A DNA stretch of 64,000 bases from Ruegeria sp. R14_0 (GTDB lineage: Bacteria; Pseudomonadota; Alphaproteobacteria; Rhodobacterales; Rhodobacteraceae). Below, piece by piece: positions 1-8,946 of this stretch. Each line of letters opens with the position of its first letter. Position 1 is the stretch's first letter. The notes under the pieces were generated by a model. The model was not told the DNA's origin. It saw only the letters and a list, made by a program, of their open reading frames with translations, and made no database searches. The stretch is from contig NZ_JAGHRC010000001.1 of the NCBI RefSeq assembly GCF_017743975.1, positions 1,143,438-1,207,437 on the forward strand, written 5' to 3'. Position numbers and translations under genes: made by a program.

Positions 1-650
1 CGGTTCATCGGCAGGAATTCACCCTCTTCCAGCGTACGTCCGCCACCGCTGAGCTTTTGGGCCAGCTTCAGCGCTTCTTCCCGCAGGTTCCATTTCATTA
101 TGATTGGGATGACACTGACCGCCAGAATTGGGCCAATTGAGCCAAAGATATAAGTCACCGAATAACCGACAGCGATGTTGGTCTTCAGCTTTTCGGCCTC
201 GTCCGCTGCAAGGCCAAGCAGATCGATGGCGTTGCCGGCAGTTCCGATGATGGCCGACTGGGTTAGCCCGCCGGCCGCAAGTCCGGCCGCCAGCCCCTTG
301 TCCAGCCCCGCCCACCTGGCGACGACAATCACGAAAAACAGCCCCCACAAGGTCATCATGAAGGCTGCAAGCAGTTTCGTCAGGGCCGTTCGGTTCAGGG
401 CTGCAAAAAACTGTGGCCCCCCGTTGTAACCGACCATGAAAATGAACAGCGAGAAGAATACATTCTGAACGTCTGTGCTGAGGTTGATCCCGCCGATCTG
501 CCCCACGAACACGGCCACAAGCAGCGTCCCGGCGATGCCTCCAAGCTCGAATTTACCGACCTTGAATTTGCCAACCCCATACCCGAGGCCCAAACACAAA
601 AACAACGCCATGATCGGATAGGTCCGCAATTGATCAGCGATAATTTCCAT
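1..650 (-). CDS. Aspartate:alanine exchanger family transporter, N-terminal part (gene runs off the left edge)
   Basis: The reading frame starts at an ATG at 650-648 and stays open to base 1, so the C-terminal half lies outside the window. The roughly 216 visible residues open with MEIIADQLRTYPIMALF and contain several hydrophobic segments (about residues 10-30, 37-56, 62-80, 93-115, 120-145 and 160-185). Glycine-rich motifs such as GLGYGVGK and GLAAGGLTQSAIIG match the first membrane half of the AspT/YidE-YbjL exchanger family, which swaps dicarboxylic and monocarboxylic amino acids across the inner membrane. A weak AGGG lies about ten bases upstream of the start. The family call comes from recognised sequence character; the substrate is inferred. 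A neighbouring aspartate decarboxylase, common for AspT, would lie outside the window. Confidence 0.8.
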   Translation of the reverse strand, partial: MEIIADQLRTYPIMALFLCLGLGYGVGKFKVGKFELGGIAGTLLVAVFVGQIGGINLSTDVQNVFFSLFIFMVGYNGGPQFFAALNRTALTKLLAAFMMTLWGLFFVIVVARWAGLDKGLAAGLAAGGLTQSAIIGTAGNAIDLLGLAADEAEKLKTNIAVGYSVTYIFGSIGPILAVSVIPIIMKWNLREEALKLAQKLSGGGRTLEEGEFLPMN

Positions 651-875
651 ATTTCAAATCCCTTGCCTGCGCGCCGTGTAAGTAACACGACCAAAGAGAA
701 AAAATCAGAACCCGACAGGAACAGCCGGGGCATGTCTCAGCATTTCAACAACAAGTAAACAATCAGATTTTTGATTTAGTCAATCTTGGACATGCGCAAT
801 GATTGAATCCGTGGTGATGTACTCACCCAGATTGGCATCGGGAATACGACAGTACAAACGGCAACAAGGGTGGTG

Positions 876-965
876 TGGCGGAGAGACAGGGATTCGAACC
901 CTGGAGACGGTTTCCCGCCTACACACTTTCCAGGCGTGCGCCTTCGACCACTCGGCCACCTCTCC
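876..965 (-). tRNA. tRNA-Ser (anticodon GGA), CCA encoded
   Basis: On the minus strand the RNA begins GGAGAGGTGGCCGAG and ends in TCTCTCC, discriminator G and an encoded CCA (878-876). The acceptor stem pairs GGAGAGG with TCTCTCC (one G-U). The T arm is CAGGG-TTCGAAT-CCCTG, and there is a long variable arm, as expected of a class II tRNA. The anticodon GGA is at 931-929 and reads UCC/UCU serine codons. The 90-base length fits tRNA-Ser. Confidence 0.97.
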
Positions 966-1055
966 GTGAGCGGGATATTTGGACTATCGCCGTGGGATTT
1001 GCAAGGCTCGATTAGAGTAAAAATTCACCTCTGATCGAAAGCCCTGCCAGGGCTG

Positions 1056-3488
1056 CTAAACCTCGTCACCATCGCCGTCGGACAGATCGCCTTCGGTCAT
1101 CTCGACGGGTTTGGTTGACGGTTGCGCCTCTGACGGTTCTGTCGGGGCGTTGGCCTGTTGCCCGCTGCCTTGTTGCAGGGTCTCGGGATTGCGCAACCAG
1201 ACATCGCGCTGAGCAAACGGAATCTCGATTCCTTCTTCGACAAACCGGCGGTTGATCTCATGGTTCATGTCAGATTTGACCGACAGCACCCAGTTCACAT
1301 CCCGTAGAATCGCGCGAATTTCAAAATCGAGCGAGTCTGCGCCAAAGCCCTGAAAAACCACGCTGGGTGCGGGAATCGCCAGAACCATCGGGTGCGTATT
1401 CGCAATCTCGCCCAGGATCTTTTCGACCTTCCGCGTGTCAGTCCCGTAGGCGACACCCACCGGAACGATCACACGGCCGATCGTATTGCCCCGCGTATAG
1501 TTCGTGACCACACCGCTGATCAGGTCCGAGTTCGGAACAATCACATCGGTTCGGTCAAACGTCTCAATCCGAGTGGATCGAACGGAAATGTCGCGCACAT
1601 AACCCATCATCCCGTTCACATCGATCCAGTCACCTTTCGAAATCGGGCGCTCGACCAGAAGGATGATGCCCGACACAAAGTTCGACACGATCGTCTGCAA
1701 ACCGAAGCCGATCCCGACTGACAGGGCACCAGCGACAATCGCGAGCGAAGACAAGTTGAACCCGGCGATGGTGATCGCGATCAGGGCGGCCAGGAAAATG
1801 CCGACATAGCCGGTGCCTGACACAATCGCGTTCTGCCCACCCGGATCAATGCTGGTTTTAGGCAGCAGTGAATTGCGCAACCCGCTCTGCAACATGCGCG
1901 TCAGGCCGTAGCCAACGGCAAAGATGACCAGGAAGGTGAAGAAGTTGCTGGGGGAGATCGTGACCCCACCAATATCGAACCCTTGCAGCAAGCGCGACCA
2001 AACTTCGAGCAGGTCGGTTTCGCGCGCGCCCCAATAGAGCGCAAGGACCGGCATGGCCAAAATGGCCATTGCAAACCCGATCAGCACTGCAAATAGCGAG
2101 TCTTTTGCTTTGTCGCCTTGCCCACTGATCCATCCGTAAACAGACGTCAGGAACCGCTGAACGATAACCAGTGCTGCAATCAGAACCAGCGAACGTACTG
2201 CGGGGAAAACAATGGCTTCTGCGGCGTTGGTGTACCCAAGAACGGCCAGAATCGGACTGGCAATCCCCAGCAGGAACAGCGCCCGCCGAATGAACTCGAC
2301 CAACTGGCTGAACCCGGCGGCGCGCGCCGTAGCCGAAGGCTCGTCATCATCGACCGGCACGTCGACAGTTCGGACCCGGCGGACACGCAACAACACCAAC
2401 GCCGTGGCGATGATGACCGGAAAGGCGACAACGGCGCGTGTTGCGTCCGAGATATTCTCGATCTGCTCGAACAGGTTCACCAATTCATGCAGGATCAAAA
2501 ATGCCGCCAGCATGTCCAGGTAGACGCGCAGTTCGGTTACTTTTTGACGTGATAGCTTTTGGAAACCCTGCGCCTCTTGCAGCACATAAACCTGCCGACC
2601 GATCCAGTCATAGTACAGAATGATCGCGGCCCAATACGGCACGTTCTCTATCAGCAAAGTGCCACGCAGCCCCAACACACCGGTCAGCACAACGGCCTGA
2701 ACCAACAGCCAAACTCCGGCCCAGGGAAGGATTATCCGCAGCAGCGAAGTCAGGAACGCCCAGACGCCGCTGCCCTGCCCTCCGAAAGAACGTAGGCGCT
2801 CACCAGCAGCCTCGGACCAGCGTTTACCATAAAACAGCAGAATCCCGGCAACGACCACCAAGGCCAGAATACCCAAACCTCGGGTACGCAGTCGTTCGTG
2901 AACGATGTCGGTGTTCAAGTTGCGCCGGGCTTCATTGAACAACGCTTGCGCTGCTTCATTCACATCGACCCAGGCCGGTCCCCAATGGGCAGGATTCAAA
3001 GGGGACGGGCCACGCTCTAACAGCTCTTTGGTCTGACGATCGCGCAGCAGCTTATCTATTTCAGAGATCAAACCATTGGCACGGCTGAATGCCTCTTCCG
3101 AGATGATCTGGGGAACGCGCAAACTGTTGAGCTGTTCGTTCAAGTGCTTTCGAAGGGTCGCGATGTCTTCGGGTTCGGACGCGTCCCCTTCGGGTGCTGG
3201 ACCCAGCGCCTTGATCTGGTTTTCAAGCGTCTGAATGCGCTCGGTGTTTGCTCCGCGCGCCCGGTTGAAATCATCCCGATAGTCGTTGATCTCTGCCCGC
3301 AGGTTTTCGAGCGAGGCGTTTGAGGCCCGATTGGCCTCAATAACCGTTTCGGCCCGGTCCGCCGTTTTGACCCACCCCTGATAATACTCGCTTTGGCGAT
3401 CGTTCAACTGCGCCGCAGCAGGGCCGCCCAGCAGCGCGAAGCAAACCGCGAAAAGGGTCAGGAACAGGCGGACCTGCCGCAGCATCAT
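1056..3488 (-). CDS. Large mechanosensitive channel, MscS family with DUF3772-type periplasmic domain
   Basis: This 810-residue inner-membrane channel of the MscS/MscK type would release solutes on hypo-osmotic shock. It has a signal peptide (residues 1-25, ending GGPAAA), a coiled-coil-rich periplasmic domain to about 200, then about ten membrane segments. The conserved MscS pore helix and beta domain follow (GALSVGIGFGLQTIVSNFVSGIILLVE-type region, then VERPISKGDWIDV and VRSTRIETFDRTDVIVPNS). The C-terminal tail is acidic and low complexity. I chose the ATG at 3488 because it overlaps the cysK stop as ATGA and directly precedes the signal peptide; a longer frame upstream is a shadow of cysK. 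Translational coupling makes this the last gene of the trgAB-cysK unit. Confidence 0.92.
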   Translation of the reverse strand: MMLRQVRLFLTLFAVCFALLGGPAAAQLNDRQSEYYQGWVKTADRAETVIEANRASNASLENLRAEINDYRDDFNRARGANTERIQTLENQIKALGPAPEGDASEPEDIATLRKHLNEQLNSLRVPQIISEEAFSRANGLISEIDKLLRDRQTKELLERGPSPLNPAHWGPAWVDVNEAAQALFNEARRNLNTDIVHERLRTRGLGILALVVVAGILLFYGKRWSEAAGERLRSFGGQGSGVWAFLTSLLRIILPWAGVWLLVQAVVLTGVLGLRGTLLIENVPYWAAIILYYDWIGRQVYVLQEAQGFQKLSRQKVTELRVYLDMLAAFLILHELVNLFEQIENISDATRAVVAFPVIIATALVLLRVRRVRTVDVPVDDDEPSATARAAGFSQLVEFIRRALFLLGIASPILAVLGYTNAAEAIVFPAVRSLVLIAALVIVQRFLTSVYGWISGQGDKAKDSLFAVLIGFAMAILAMPVLALYWGARETDLLEVWSRLLQGFDIGGVTISPSNFFTFLVIFAVGYGLTRMLQSGLRNSLLPKTSIDPGGQNAIVSGTGYVGIFLAALIAITIAGFNLSSLAIVAGALSVGIGFGLQTIVSNFVSGIILLVERPISKGDWIDVNGMMGYVRDISVRSTRIETFDRTDVIVPNSDLISGVVTNYTRGNTIGRVIVPVGVAYGTDTRKVEKILGEIANTHPMVLAIPAPSVVFQGFGADSLDFEIRAILRDVNWVLSVKSDMNHEINRRFVEEGIEIPFAQRDVWLRNPETLQQGSGQQANAPTEPSEAQPSTKPVEMTEGDLSDGDGDEV

Positions 3489-4519
3489 ACGTCCTCGAAC
3501 ACGCCGGGGATGCTGCGCGGTGCTTCGGTCATCCAATCCGGTACCGGCAGTTCCTTTTCACGCAGAAACTCGGGGTTGAACAGCTTGGATTGATAGCGGG
3601 TGCCATAGTCACAAAGGATGGTGACGATGGTGTGGCCCGGGCCAAGATCCTTGGCCAGACGCACCGCGCCTGCCATGTTGATCGCGGTCGAACCGCCCAT
3701 GACCAAACCTTCTTCGCGCAGCAGGTCAAAGATATAGGGCAGCGCCTCGTTGTCCGACATTTGATATGCAAAATCCGGTTTGAACCCTTCAAGGTTCTTG
3801 GTAATGCGCACTTGACCGATGCCTTCCGCGATCGAGCCACCCTCCATCGCGATCTCGCCGGTGGTGTAGTACGAATACAGCCCCGCCCCCATCGGATCGA
3901 CCAGACCGATTTTGACGCCCTTGGGCTGCAGCGCTTCAGCGACACCAGCCAACGTACCGCCCGAGCCTACGGCACAGACAAACCCGTCAACCTTGCTGTC
4001 GGTCTGTTCCCAGATCTCGGGACCGGTGGTTTCCACATGCGCCTGACGGTTGGCCACATTGTCGAACTGGTTGGCCCAGATCGCGCCATTCGGTTCGGTC
4101 TGCGCCAGCTCTTCCGCCAGGCGGCGCGAGTAGTGCACGAAATTGTTCGGGTTGCGATACGGCGCGGCCGGAACCTGGACGAGCTGGGCACCGGCAAGGC
4201 GCAGCATATCCTTCTTTTCTTCAGATTGGGTTTCCGGAATGACGATGACGGTTTTGAACCCCATCGAAGCGCCCACAAGAGCAAGACCAATACCTGTGTT
4301 ACCTGCCGTACCTTCGACAATGGTGCCACCCGGTTTCAGGTCGCCGCGCGCGATGGCATCCTTGATAATGTACAGCGCTGCGCGATCCTTGACCGACTGG
4401 CCCGGATTCATGAACTCGGCCTTGCCGAGAATCTCGCACCCGGTCTCTTCGCTGATGCGACGCAGGCGGATCAGCGGGGTTTTTCCGACTGCGTCGGCAA
4501 GGTCTCGTGCAATGCGCAT
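3485..4519 (-). CDS. cysK: Cysteine synthase (O-acetylserine sulfhydrylase)
   Basis: This 344-residue PLP enzyme makes cysteine from O-acetylserine and sulfide in the cytoplasm. The PLP lysine is K44 in the SVKDRA motif. The substrate loop reads EGTAGNTG and the phosphate-binding loop GSGGTL. The length is slightly above the usual 310-330 residues because of a C-terminal extension. It lies 69 bases downstream of trgB and overlaps the MscS gene by four bases. In Rhodobacter sphaeroides a cysK also sits next to trgAB in a tellurite-resistance locus (established, from memory). A role in thiol supply during oxyanion stress is inferred. Confidence 0.95.
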   Translation of the reverse strand: MRIARDLADAVGKTPLIRLRRISEETGCEILGKAEFMNPGQSVKDRAALYIIKDAIARGDLKPGGTIVEGTAGNTGIGLALVGASMGFKTVIVIPETQSEEKKDMLRLAGAQLVQVPAAPYRNPNNFVHYSRRLAEELAQTEPNGAIWANQFDNVANRQAHVETTGPEIWEQTDSKVDGFVCAVGSGGTLAGVAEALQPKGVKIGLVDPMGAGLYSYYTTGEIAMEGGSIAEGIGQVRITKNLEGFKPDFAYQMSDNEALPYIFDLLREEGLVMGGSTAINMAGAVRLAKDLGPGHTIVTILCDYGTRYQSKLFNPEFLREKELPVPDWMTEAPRSIPGVFEDV

Positions 4520-4588
4520 GGCGCCCTCATTTCTTTTCGGATCAACGCAGATTTACCCGCGGCGGGCGACGACCACAAGCGGCGAAAG

Positions 4589-5704
4589 TCATCCACGCAA
4601 ACGGTCACGATGACGTGCAAGCCAATGGGCCAGCGCCAAAAGCGGTAAATCCTTGAACCCGTGACTGTCCACATGGTCCATGAAGTGTTCAAACGACAAG
4701 ATTTGCGTTCTGATATCCTCGCCCTCTGTTCCCAGCCCGCCATCGTCGATGGTTTTCGTCAGATCGGCCAGCCCGACATACAGATGCAAGTATTCCGTCG
4801 ATGAACCGCTGGAAGAATACGCCCCACCCGCATAATGCAGACTGTTCAGCGTGATCTGGGCCTCTTCTTCTGCCTCACGCCGGGCTGCTTGTTCGGGTTT
4901 TTCGCCGGGGTCGATCATTCCGGCGACCGGTTCCCACATCCAGGGTTCGGGGTCATCGATCAGATAGACCGGCGTTCTGAATTGTTCGACCAACAACACG
5001 GTATCGCGTACCGGATCATACGGCAGCACGATCACAGCGCTGCCCTGCATCAGGCCGCTGCGGTTCAGAACCGGCCCCATCGAACCGTCGTATTGACGGT
5101 ATTGCACCGCGACTTCATCCATTGCGAAGTAGTTGATATATGGCTGCTTTCGGTCATGCACGATGACATCGGTCTCGGTTTGTCTGGTGTCACCAGTCAC
5201 GCGTTGGCGCGCTGCCAGTCTGGCCCAAGCCCGTGTACGGATCGCTGGGAAACTGCGCGCGATCTGCGCTGCATCAACACGACCAAAATGGGCCATGACC
5301 TCTTGCGCGGCCAGAACTGTCATCTCTCCCCATTCCTGGACCCAGGCCTGCAGTGACCACGGCTGTCCAGGTGACCAAAGCCCCGGCTCTGGGTAAAACA
5401 CCCGTGCTTCAACGCTCGTCCCGTCATCCGGATGGACCGTCTGAGGGCTTAGGTCATAGTCGAAGCCACCCTCGTAAAATACCAGCCGCTTGCGGTCTTC
5501 CCCGGTCAAACCCCGCACCAACAAACCGTGGGCGACGCTACCGTCTTGCTGCAAGATCATCGGGAATGGCTGATCCTGCACCGCGTATACGGCGTGATCT
5601 TTCAGCGAAGCCTGAGAAAATTCCAGCTGTGAGGCTGGTCGCCCCAAAACTAGCTCCAGCAATGGCAAATGCCGGAGCGTTCCGTAAAAGAACAGATCGG
5701 ACAC
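4589..5704 (-). CDS. trgB: TrgB-type protein: gamma-glutamylcyclotransferase-like domain fused to a Nudix hydrolase
   Basis: The protein has two domains. The N-terminal 160 or so residues, beginning SDLFFYGTLRHL, have the YGTLR signature of the gamma-glutamylcyclotransferase/YtfP fold. The C-terminal half holds a full Nudix box, G-x5-E-x7-REAEEE (GMIDPGEKPEQ onwards), typical of ADP-ribose/nucleotide-sugar pyrophosphatases. This architecture matches TrgB, named for tellurite resistance in R. sphaeroides. I chose the GTG at 5704 (371 residues) because the YGTLR domain starts there. The longer frame to 5821 reads back into trgA and has no domain in the extra 39 residues. It lies 31 bases after trgA. 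The biochemical substrate is not known to me. Confidence 0.88.
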   Translation of the reverse strand: MSDLFFYGTLRHLPLLELVLGRPASQLEFSQASLKDHAVYAVQDQPFPMILQQDGSVAHGLLVRGLTGEDRKRLVFYEGGFDYDLSPQTVHPDDGTSVEARVFYPEPGLWSPGQPWSLQAWVQEWGEMTVLAAQEVMAHFGRVDAAQIARSFPAIRTRAWARLAARQRVTGDTRQTETDVIVHDRKQPYINYFAMDEVAVQYRQYDGSMGPVLNRSGLMQGSAVIVLPYDPVRDTVLLVEQFRTPVYLIDDPEPWMWEPVAGMIDPGEKPEQAARREAEEEAQITLNSLHYAGGAYSSSGSSTEYLHLYVGLADLTKTIDDGGLGTEGEDIRTQILSFEHFMDHVDSHGFKDLPLLALAHWLARHRDRLRG

Positions 5705-5735
5705 TGTTGTTTTCTTTCGTAAATCTGCGCCCGGC

Positions 5736-6176
5736 TCAGCGCCAGCGGCGCTGTGCTTCTTCGGTGGCCAAACCGGCCACCAACGCCCCGATGGCCAAAG
5801 TCCACAATATCTCGGGAACAATCAGTTGGCGGCCGTACTCGACGCCGATCTCAAAGATCGCGATCAACGCTTCGAACGGGCCATCAAACCTATGCCGCAT
5901 GGCCAGACGGAACATCTCGTAAACGCCCTGAACAAACAGGCCCCAGAATACAAGTGCTGCGATACCGGTTAACCCATTGTTGATCCCGGCCGTCCAACCG
6001 CGCCCTGCGCGCTTGCCCATGATCCACCAACCACAAACCACGCCTATGAACATGTTGACCTGGGTAAAAATGCCGTAGTCTTTGCCTTCGTCGCCATTTG
6101 CTATGATCATACCGGAAACCAGAAATGCAACGACCAAAAGACAGAGTGCAGCAGTAAGACGCGCGGCAGTAGGCAT
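5736..6176 (-). CDS. trgA: TrgA family membrane protein
   Basis: This 146-residue protein has four likely membrane helices (about residues 5-27, 38-54, 67-88 and 118-140) and the motif MIIANGDEGKDYGIFTQVN between the first two. Its size, hydrophobic profile and position directly before trgB and cysK match TrgA of the R. sphaeroides tellurite-resistance locus. The gene starts 17 bases after the cyclopropane synthase stop and 31 bases before trgB, so it is probably co-transcribed with both. The molecular function of TrgA is not established; resistance is the known phenotype in Rhodobacter. Confidence 0.85.
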   Translation of the reverse strand: MPTAARLTAALCLLVVAFLVSGMIIANGDEGKDYGIFTQVNMFIGVVCGWWIMGKRAGRGWTAGINNGLTGIAALVFWGLFVQGVYEMFRLAMRHRFDGPFEALIAIFEIGVEYGRQLIVPEILWTLAIGALVAGLATEEAQRRWR

Positions 6177-6193
6177 TACTTAAGGTCCATTCC

Positions 6194-7402
6194 TCAACTC
6201 GGTTTCGCTATAGTGATCTGTGTCACATCGCAATTACCGGTGTCAAAGGCCGCACCGCACGCGGTCAAATAATAATTCCACATGCGGCGGAAACGCTCAT
6301 CAAAGCCCATTTCCGAGATTTCGTCCCACTTGTCATTAAACGTGTCGTACCAGCGGCGTAGCGTCAGATCATAACTTTTGCCAAATTCCTTCGACTTGAC
6401 CACGTTCAAACCAGCGTTGGTTATTTGTTCCTTCAGCACAGTCGGGGCCGGGAGCATACCGCCCGGAAAGATGTATTTTTGAATAAAATCAACACCGTTA
6501 CGGTAAACATCCCACCTATGATCGGCGACCGTGATGATCTGTAACGTGGCTTGCGCGCCCGGCTTCAGGCGGTCCCGGACAGTTTCAAAATAGACCGGCC
6601 AATATCTCTGGCCGACCGCTTCGAACATCTCAATCGAAGCGATGCCATCATATTGGCCGCGCTCATCGCGGTAATCCTGCAGCTTGAGCTCAACCATGTC
6701 AGAAAGCCCAGCATTTTCCATACGTTGCTGCGCAAACTTCAACTGCTCTTGGCTGATTGTCAGACCTGTGACCCGCAGGCCACGCTCTTTCGCTGCGTAT
6801 TCGGCGAACCCGCCCCAGCCGCAGCCAATTTCAAGGATATGATCGCCGGGCTTGGCACCCATTTCATCGACAAGGCTTGCGTATTTTGCGGTTTGCGCCT
6901 TTTCCAAGCTTTCCTGCCCTGTTTCGAACAAAGCGCTGGAATAGGTCATCGTGTCATCCAGCCAAAGGCCGTAGAATTCATTGCCCAAGTCGTAATGATA
7001 CGAAATGTTCTTTTTAGCCTGCGCCCGGTTGTTCCGGTGTAGCCAGAACCGCAGGCGTTCATACATTTGGACCAGCGCTTTGCCTGTAAAGCCGTCATAG
7101 ACAGTTTCATTACCCAAATGCACAAGATCCATGAAGGATCGCAGATCCGGCGTGCTCCAATCGCCTTCCAGATACCCGTCCGAAAACCCCAATTCGCCCT
7201 CGCGGATCAGGCGGGCGAAGATGTCCGGGTTGTGGATGTCGACACGTGCCACTGGCCCGGCCTTCGCACCTTCGGTTCGGAAAATACGTCCGTCCGGCAA
7301 GGCAATGTCCAGCCGCCCGGATTGCATCCGGTTCAGCATCTTAAAGACCTGAGCAAAGTATCTGGGCAGGTCCTTCTGCCCGTCTGTGGTCGTCAAAATC
7401 AT
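6194..7402 (-). CDS. cfa: Cyclopropane-fatty-acyl-phospholipid synthase family methyltransferase
   Basis: This 402-residue SAM-dependent enzyme transfers a methylene group to unsaturated acyl chains of membrane lipids. The SAM-binding motif I reads HILEIGCGWGGFAEYAA. The conserved N-terminal substrate region, SYHYDLGNEFYGLWLDDTMTYSSALF, and the late EMFEAVGQRYW segment are typical of Cfa. I chose the ATG at 7402 because a strong GGGGAGAG lies six bases upstream; the frame extends 19 codons further but with no site as good. It follows the photolyase by 69 bases. In R. sphaeroides cfa and phr genes belong to the singlet-oxygen RpoE regulon (established), which fits the promoter found upstream of the photolyase here. 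Confidence 0.93.
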   Translation of the reverse strand: MILTTTDGQKDLPRYFAQVFKMLNRMQSGRLDIALPDGRIFRTEGAKAGPVARVDIHNPDIFARLIREGELGFSDGYLEGDWSTPDLRSFMDLVHLGNETVYDGFTGKALVQMYERLRFWLHRNNRAQAKKNISYHYDLGNEFYGLWLDDTMTYSSALFETGQESLEKAQTAKYASLVDEMGAKPGDHILEIGCGWGGFAEYAAKERGLRVTGLTISQEQLKFAQQRMENAGLSDMVELKLQDYRDERGQYDGIASIEMFEAVGQRYWPVYFETVRDRLKPGAQATLQIITVADHRWDVYRNGVDFIQKYIFPGGMLPAPTVLKEQITNAGLNVVKSKEFGKSYDLTLRRWYDTFNDKWDEISEMGFDERFRRMWNYYLTACGAAFDTGNCDVTQITIAKPS

Positions 7403-7471
7403 CCGCTCTCCCCTGTGCGGCCTTTCCGACAGGCTAGGCCGAGTTTGTGTTTCTGGCAAGTTTTCAATTCC

Positions 7472-8896
7472 TTACTGGTTCTTTCGACCTTCGTAAGCGG
7501 CCAAAGCGCGCGCCCTGCCAGCCGCCAAGTCAACAACCGGCTGCGGGTATGGATCGGTTGGGCTGAGGCCCCAGGACCTCGGAACCGCGTCGAAATAGGC
7601 CAATGCCGTTTCGGGTGGGTTGGCCTGCCCCTCGGCGATCCATTGCCGGACATATCGCGATTGCGGATCGAACTTTTCCTGCTGCGTCTGCGGGTTGAAA
7701 ATGCGAAAAAACGGCGAAGCATCCGGCCCGGATCCCGCAACCCATTGCCAACCCATCGCGTTCGCGGCCGGGTCCCAGTCAACAAGGCAGTCTGCAAACC
7801 AATCCATGCCGATCTTCCAATGGGTCATCAGGTGCTTGGTTAGGTAACTGGCCACGATCATCCTGGCGCGATTGTGCATCCGCCCGGTCACGTACATCTG
7901 CCGCAACCCGGCATCGACGCCCGGGACACCGGTTTTGGCCTGTTTCCATGCAACTACTTCGGGGCTGTCAGGATCGGTGTTCCAAGGAAAACTGTCCCAT
8001 TCGGGTTTCCAATTGCCGCTCAGCAATGTTGGCGTGTGATACATCAGGTGATAGGCAAATTCGCGCCAGACGAGCTGGCGCAAATAGGGTTCGCCCCCCT
8101 GCACACCTGTAATGCCCGCCTGCTGGATCCTGTGCCATACGCTACGCGGGCCGATTTCGCCCAAAGACAGATATTCGGAAAGGTTCGATGTCCCGTCGAT
8201 GTCCAGGCGGTCCCGATGCTCGGAATAGTCGGTTACACGGTCCAGAAACTGATGCAGCGCTTGAAAGGCGGCGGTTTCGCCCGGGCGAACGAACGGTGCC
8301 ACAACGGCTGTTCCGCGTTGCATTTGCGCGCCCAGATGCCAATCCTCAAGGTCGTCGGATATGGGCCACGTGTCAGGCGGCGGTAGATGCGTTACAGCGT
8401 CGGTAGAGTCCGGAACATCCCGGTTTTGCACCGCGCGCCACATCGGCGTGAAAACACGGAACGGTTTCCCGGTTTTGGTCGCGACGGTCCAAGGTTCGAA
8501 CAAAAGATGGCCTGAAAAGGACTTGGCCAAGATGTTCTGATCCGTTAGCGCCGCCTTGATCTTGGTATCCCTTGCGATGGCTTGCGGATCATAAGCGCGA
8601 GACCAAAAAACGCATTGCGCCCCGGTCTCTGTGATCAGGTCCTGAAGTACGGTCAAAGCATCGCCACGCCGCAGGATCAACGGGCTGCCCGCGTCCCGGA
8701 GCGCGTCGGAAAAGGCTTTCAGGCCCAAGCCCAGTCGCCATTTTGGCGCTGCACCAAGCGCATCGACACTGTCGTCGCAAATATATACGGGAATGACCGG
8801 ACGCCCGGTTTCAGCCGCCGCGCGCAGTGCTGGGTGATCCGACAGGCGCAAGTCCCGCCGGAACCACATAATGATCGGTGACCGCTCGTTTTCCAT
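7472..8896 (-). CDS. phrB: Deoxyribodipyrimidine photolyase (cryptochrome/photolyase family)
   Basis: This 474-residue flavoprotein uses blue light to split cyclobutane pyrimidine dimers. The N-terminal antenna domain begins IIMWFRRDLRLSDHPAL. The FAD-binding C-terminal domain shows YSEHRD, GTSNLSEYLSLGEI, WREFAYHLM, and the hallmark RMHNRARMIVASYLTKHL followed by GWQWVAGSGPDASPFFRIFNP. I chose the ATG at 8896 because it sits just before the conserved N-terminus and about 20 bases after a putative RpoE -10 element. A GTG at 8947 overlapping the upstream stop would add 17 residues of doubtful sequence. The gene heads the block containing cfa and trgAB. Confidence 0.95.
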   Translation of the reverse strand: MENERSPIIMWFRRDLRLSDHPALRAAAETGRPVIPVYICDDSVDALGAAPKWRLGLGLKAFSDALRDAGSPLILRRGDALTVLQDLITETGAQCVFWSRAYDPQAIARDTKIKAALTDQNILAKSFSGHLLFEPWTVATKTGKPFRVFTPMWRAVQNRDVPDSTDAVTHLPPPDTWPISDDLEDWHLGAQMQRGTAVVAPFVRPGETAAFQALHQFLDRVTDYSEHRDRLDIDGTSNLSEYLSLGEIGPRSVWHRIQQAGITGVQGGEPYLRQLVWREFAYHLMYHTPTLLSGNWKPEWDSFPWNTDPDSPEVVAWKQAKTGVPGVDAGLRQMYVTGRMHNRARMIVASYLTKHLMTHWKIGMDWFADCLVDWDPAANAMGWQWVAGSGPDASPFFRIFNPQTQQEKFDPQSRYVRQWIAEGQANPPETALAYFDAVPRSWGLSPTDPYPQPVVDLAAGRARALAAYEGRKNQ

Positions 8897-8916
8897 ATCC
8901 GCCCTGATGTTTTCTT

Positions 8917-8946
8917 CCGTTACGAAGCAGAGCGGACAATGGATCA
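8917..8946 (-). promoter_or_regulatory. Candidate RpoE (ECF sigma) promoter for photolyase
   Basis: On the minus strand TGATCC (8946-8941) is followed after exactly 18 bases by TAACGG (8922-8917). The established RpoE/ChrR consensus of Rhodobacter is TGATCC-N18-TAAG(A/T). The -35 is perfect and the -10 keeps TAA. The element overlaps the aminotransferase stop codon and puts the transcription start about 10-15 bases before the photolyase ATG. The same core and spacing recurs at 25796-25825. Confidence 0.65.

Noticed and set aside
876..965. tRNA-Ser as an integration site
   Set aside because: No integrase is adjacent, and I saw no repeat of the tRNA 3' end in the flanking sequence.
3590..4648. 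Long plus-strand frame over cysK
   Set aside because: The minus strand encodes a complete cysteine synthase with all motifs; the plus-strand product is without family features.
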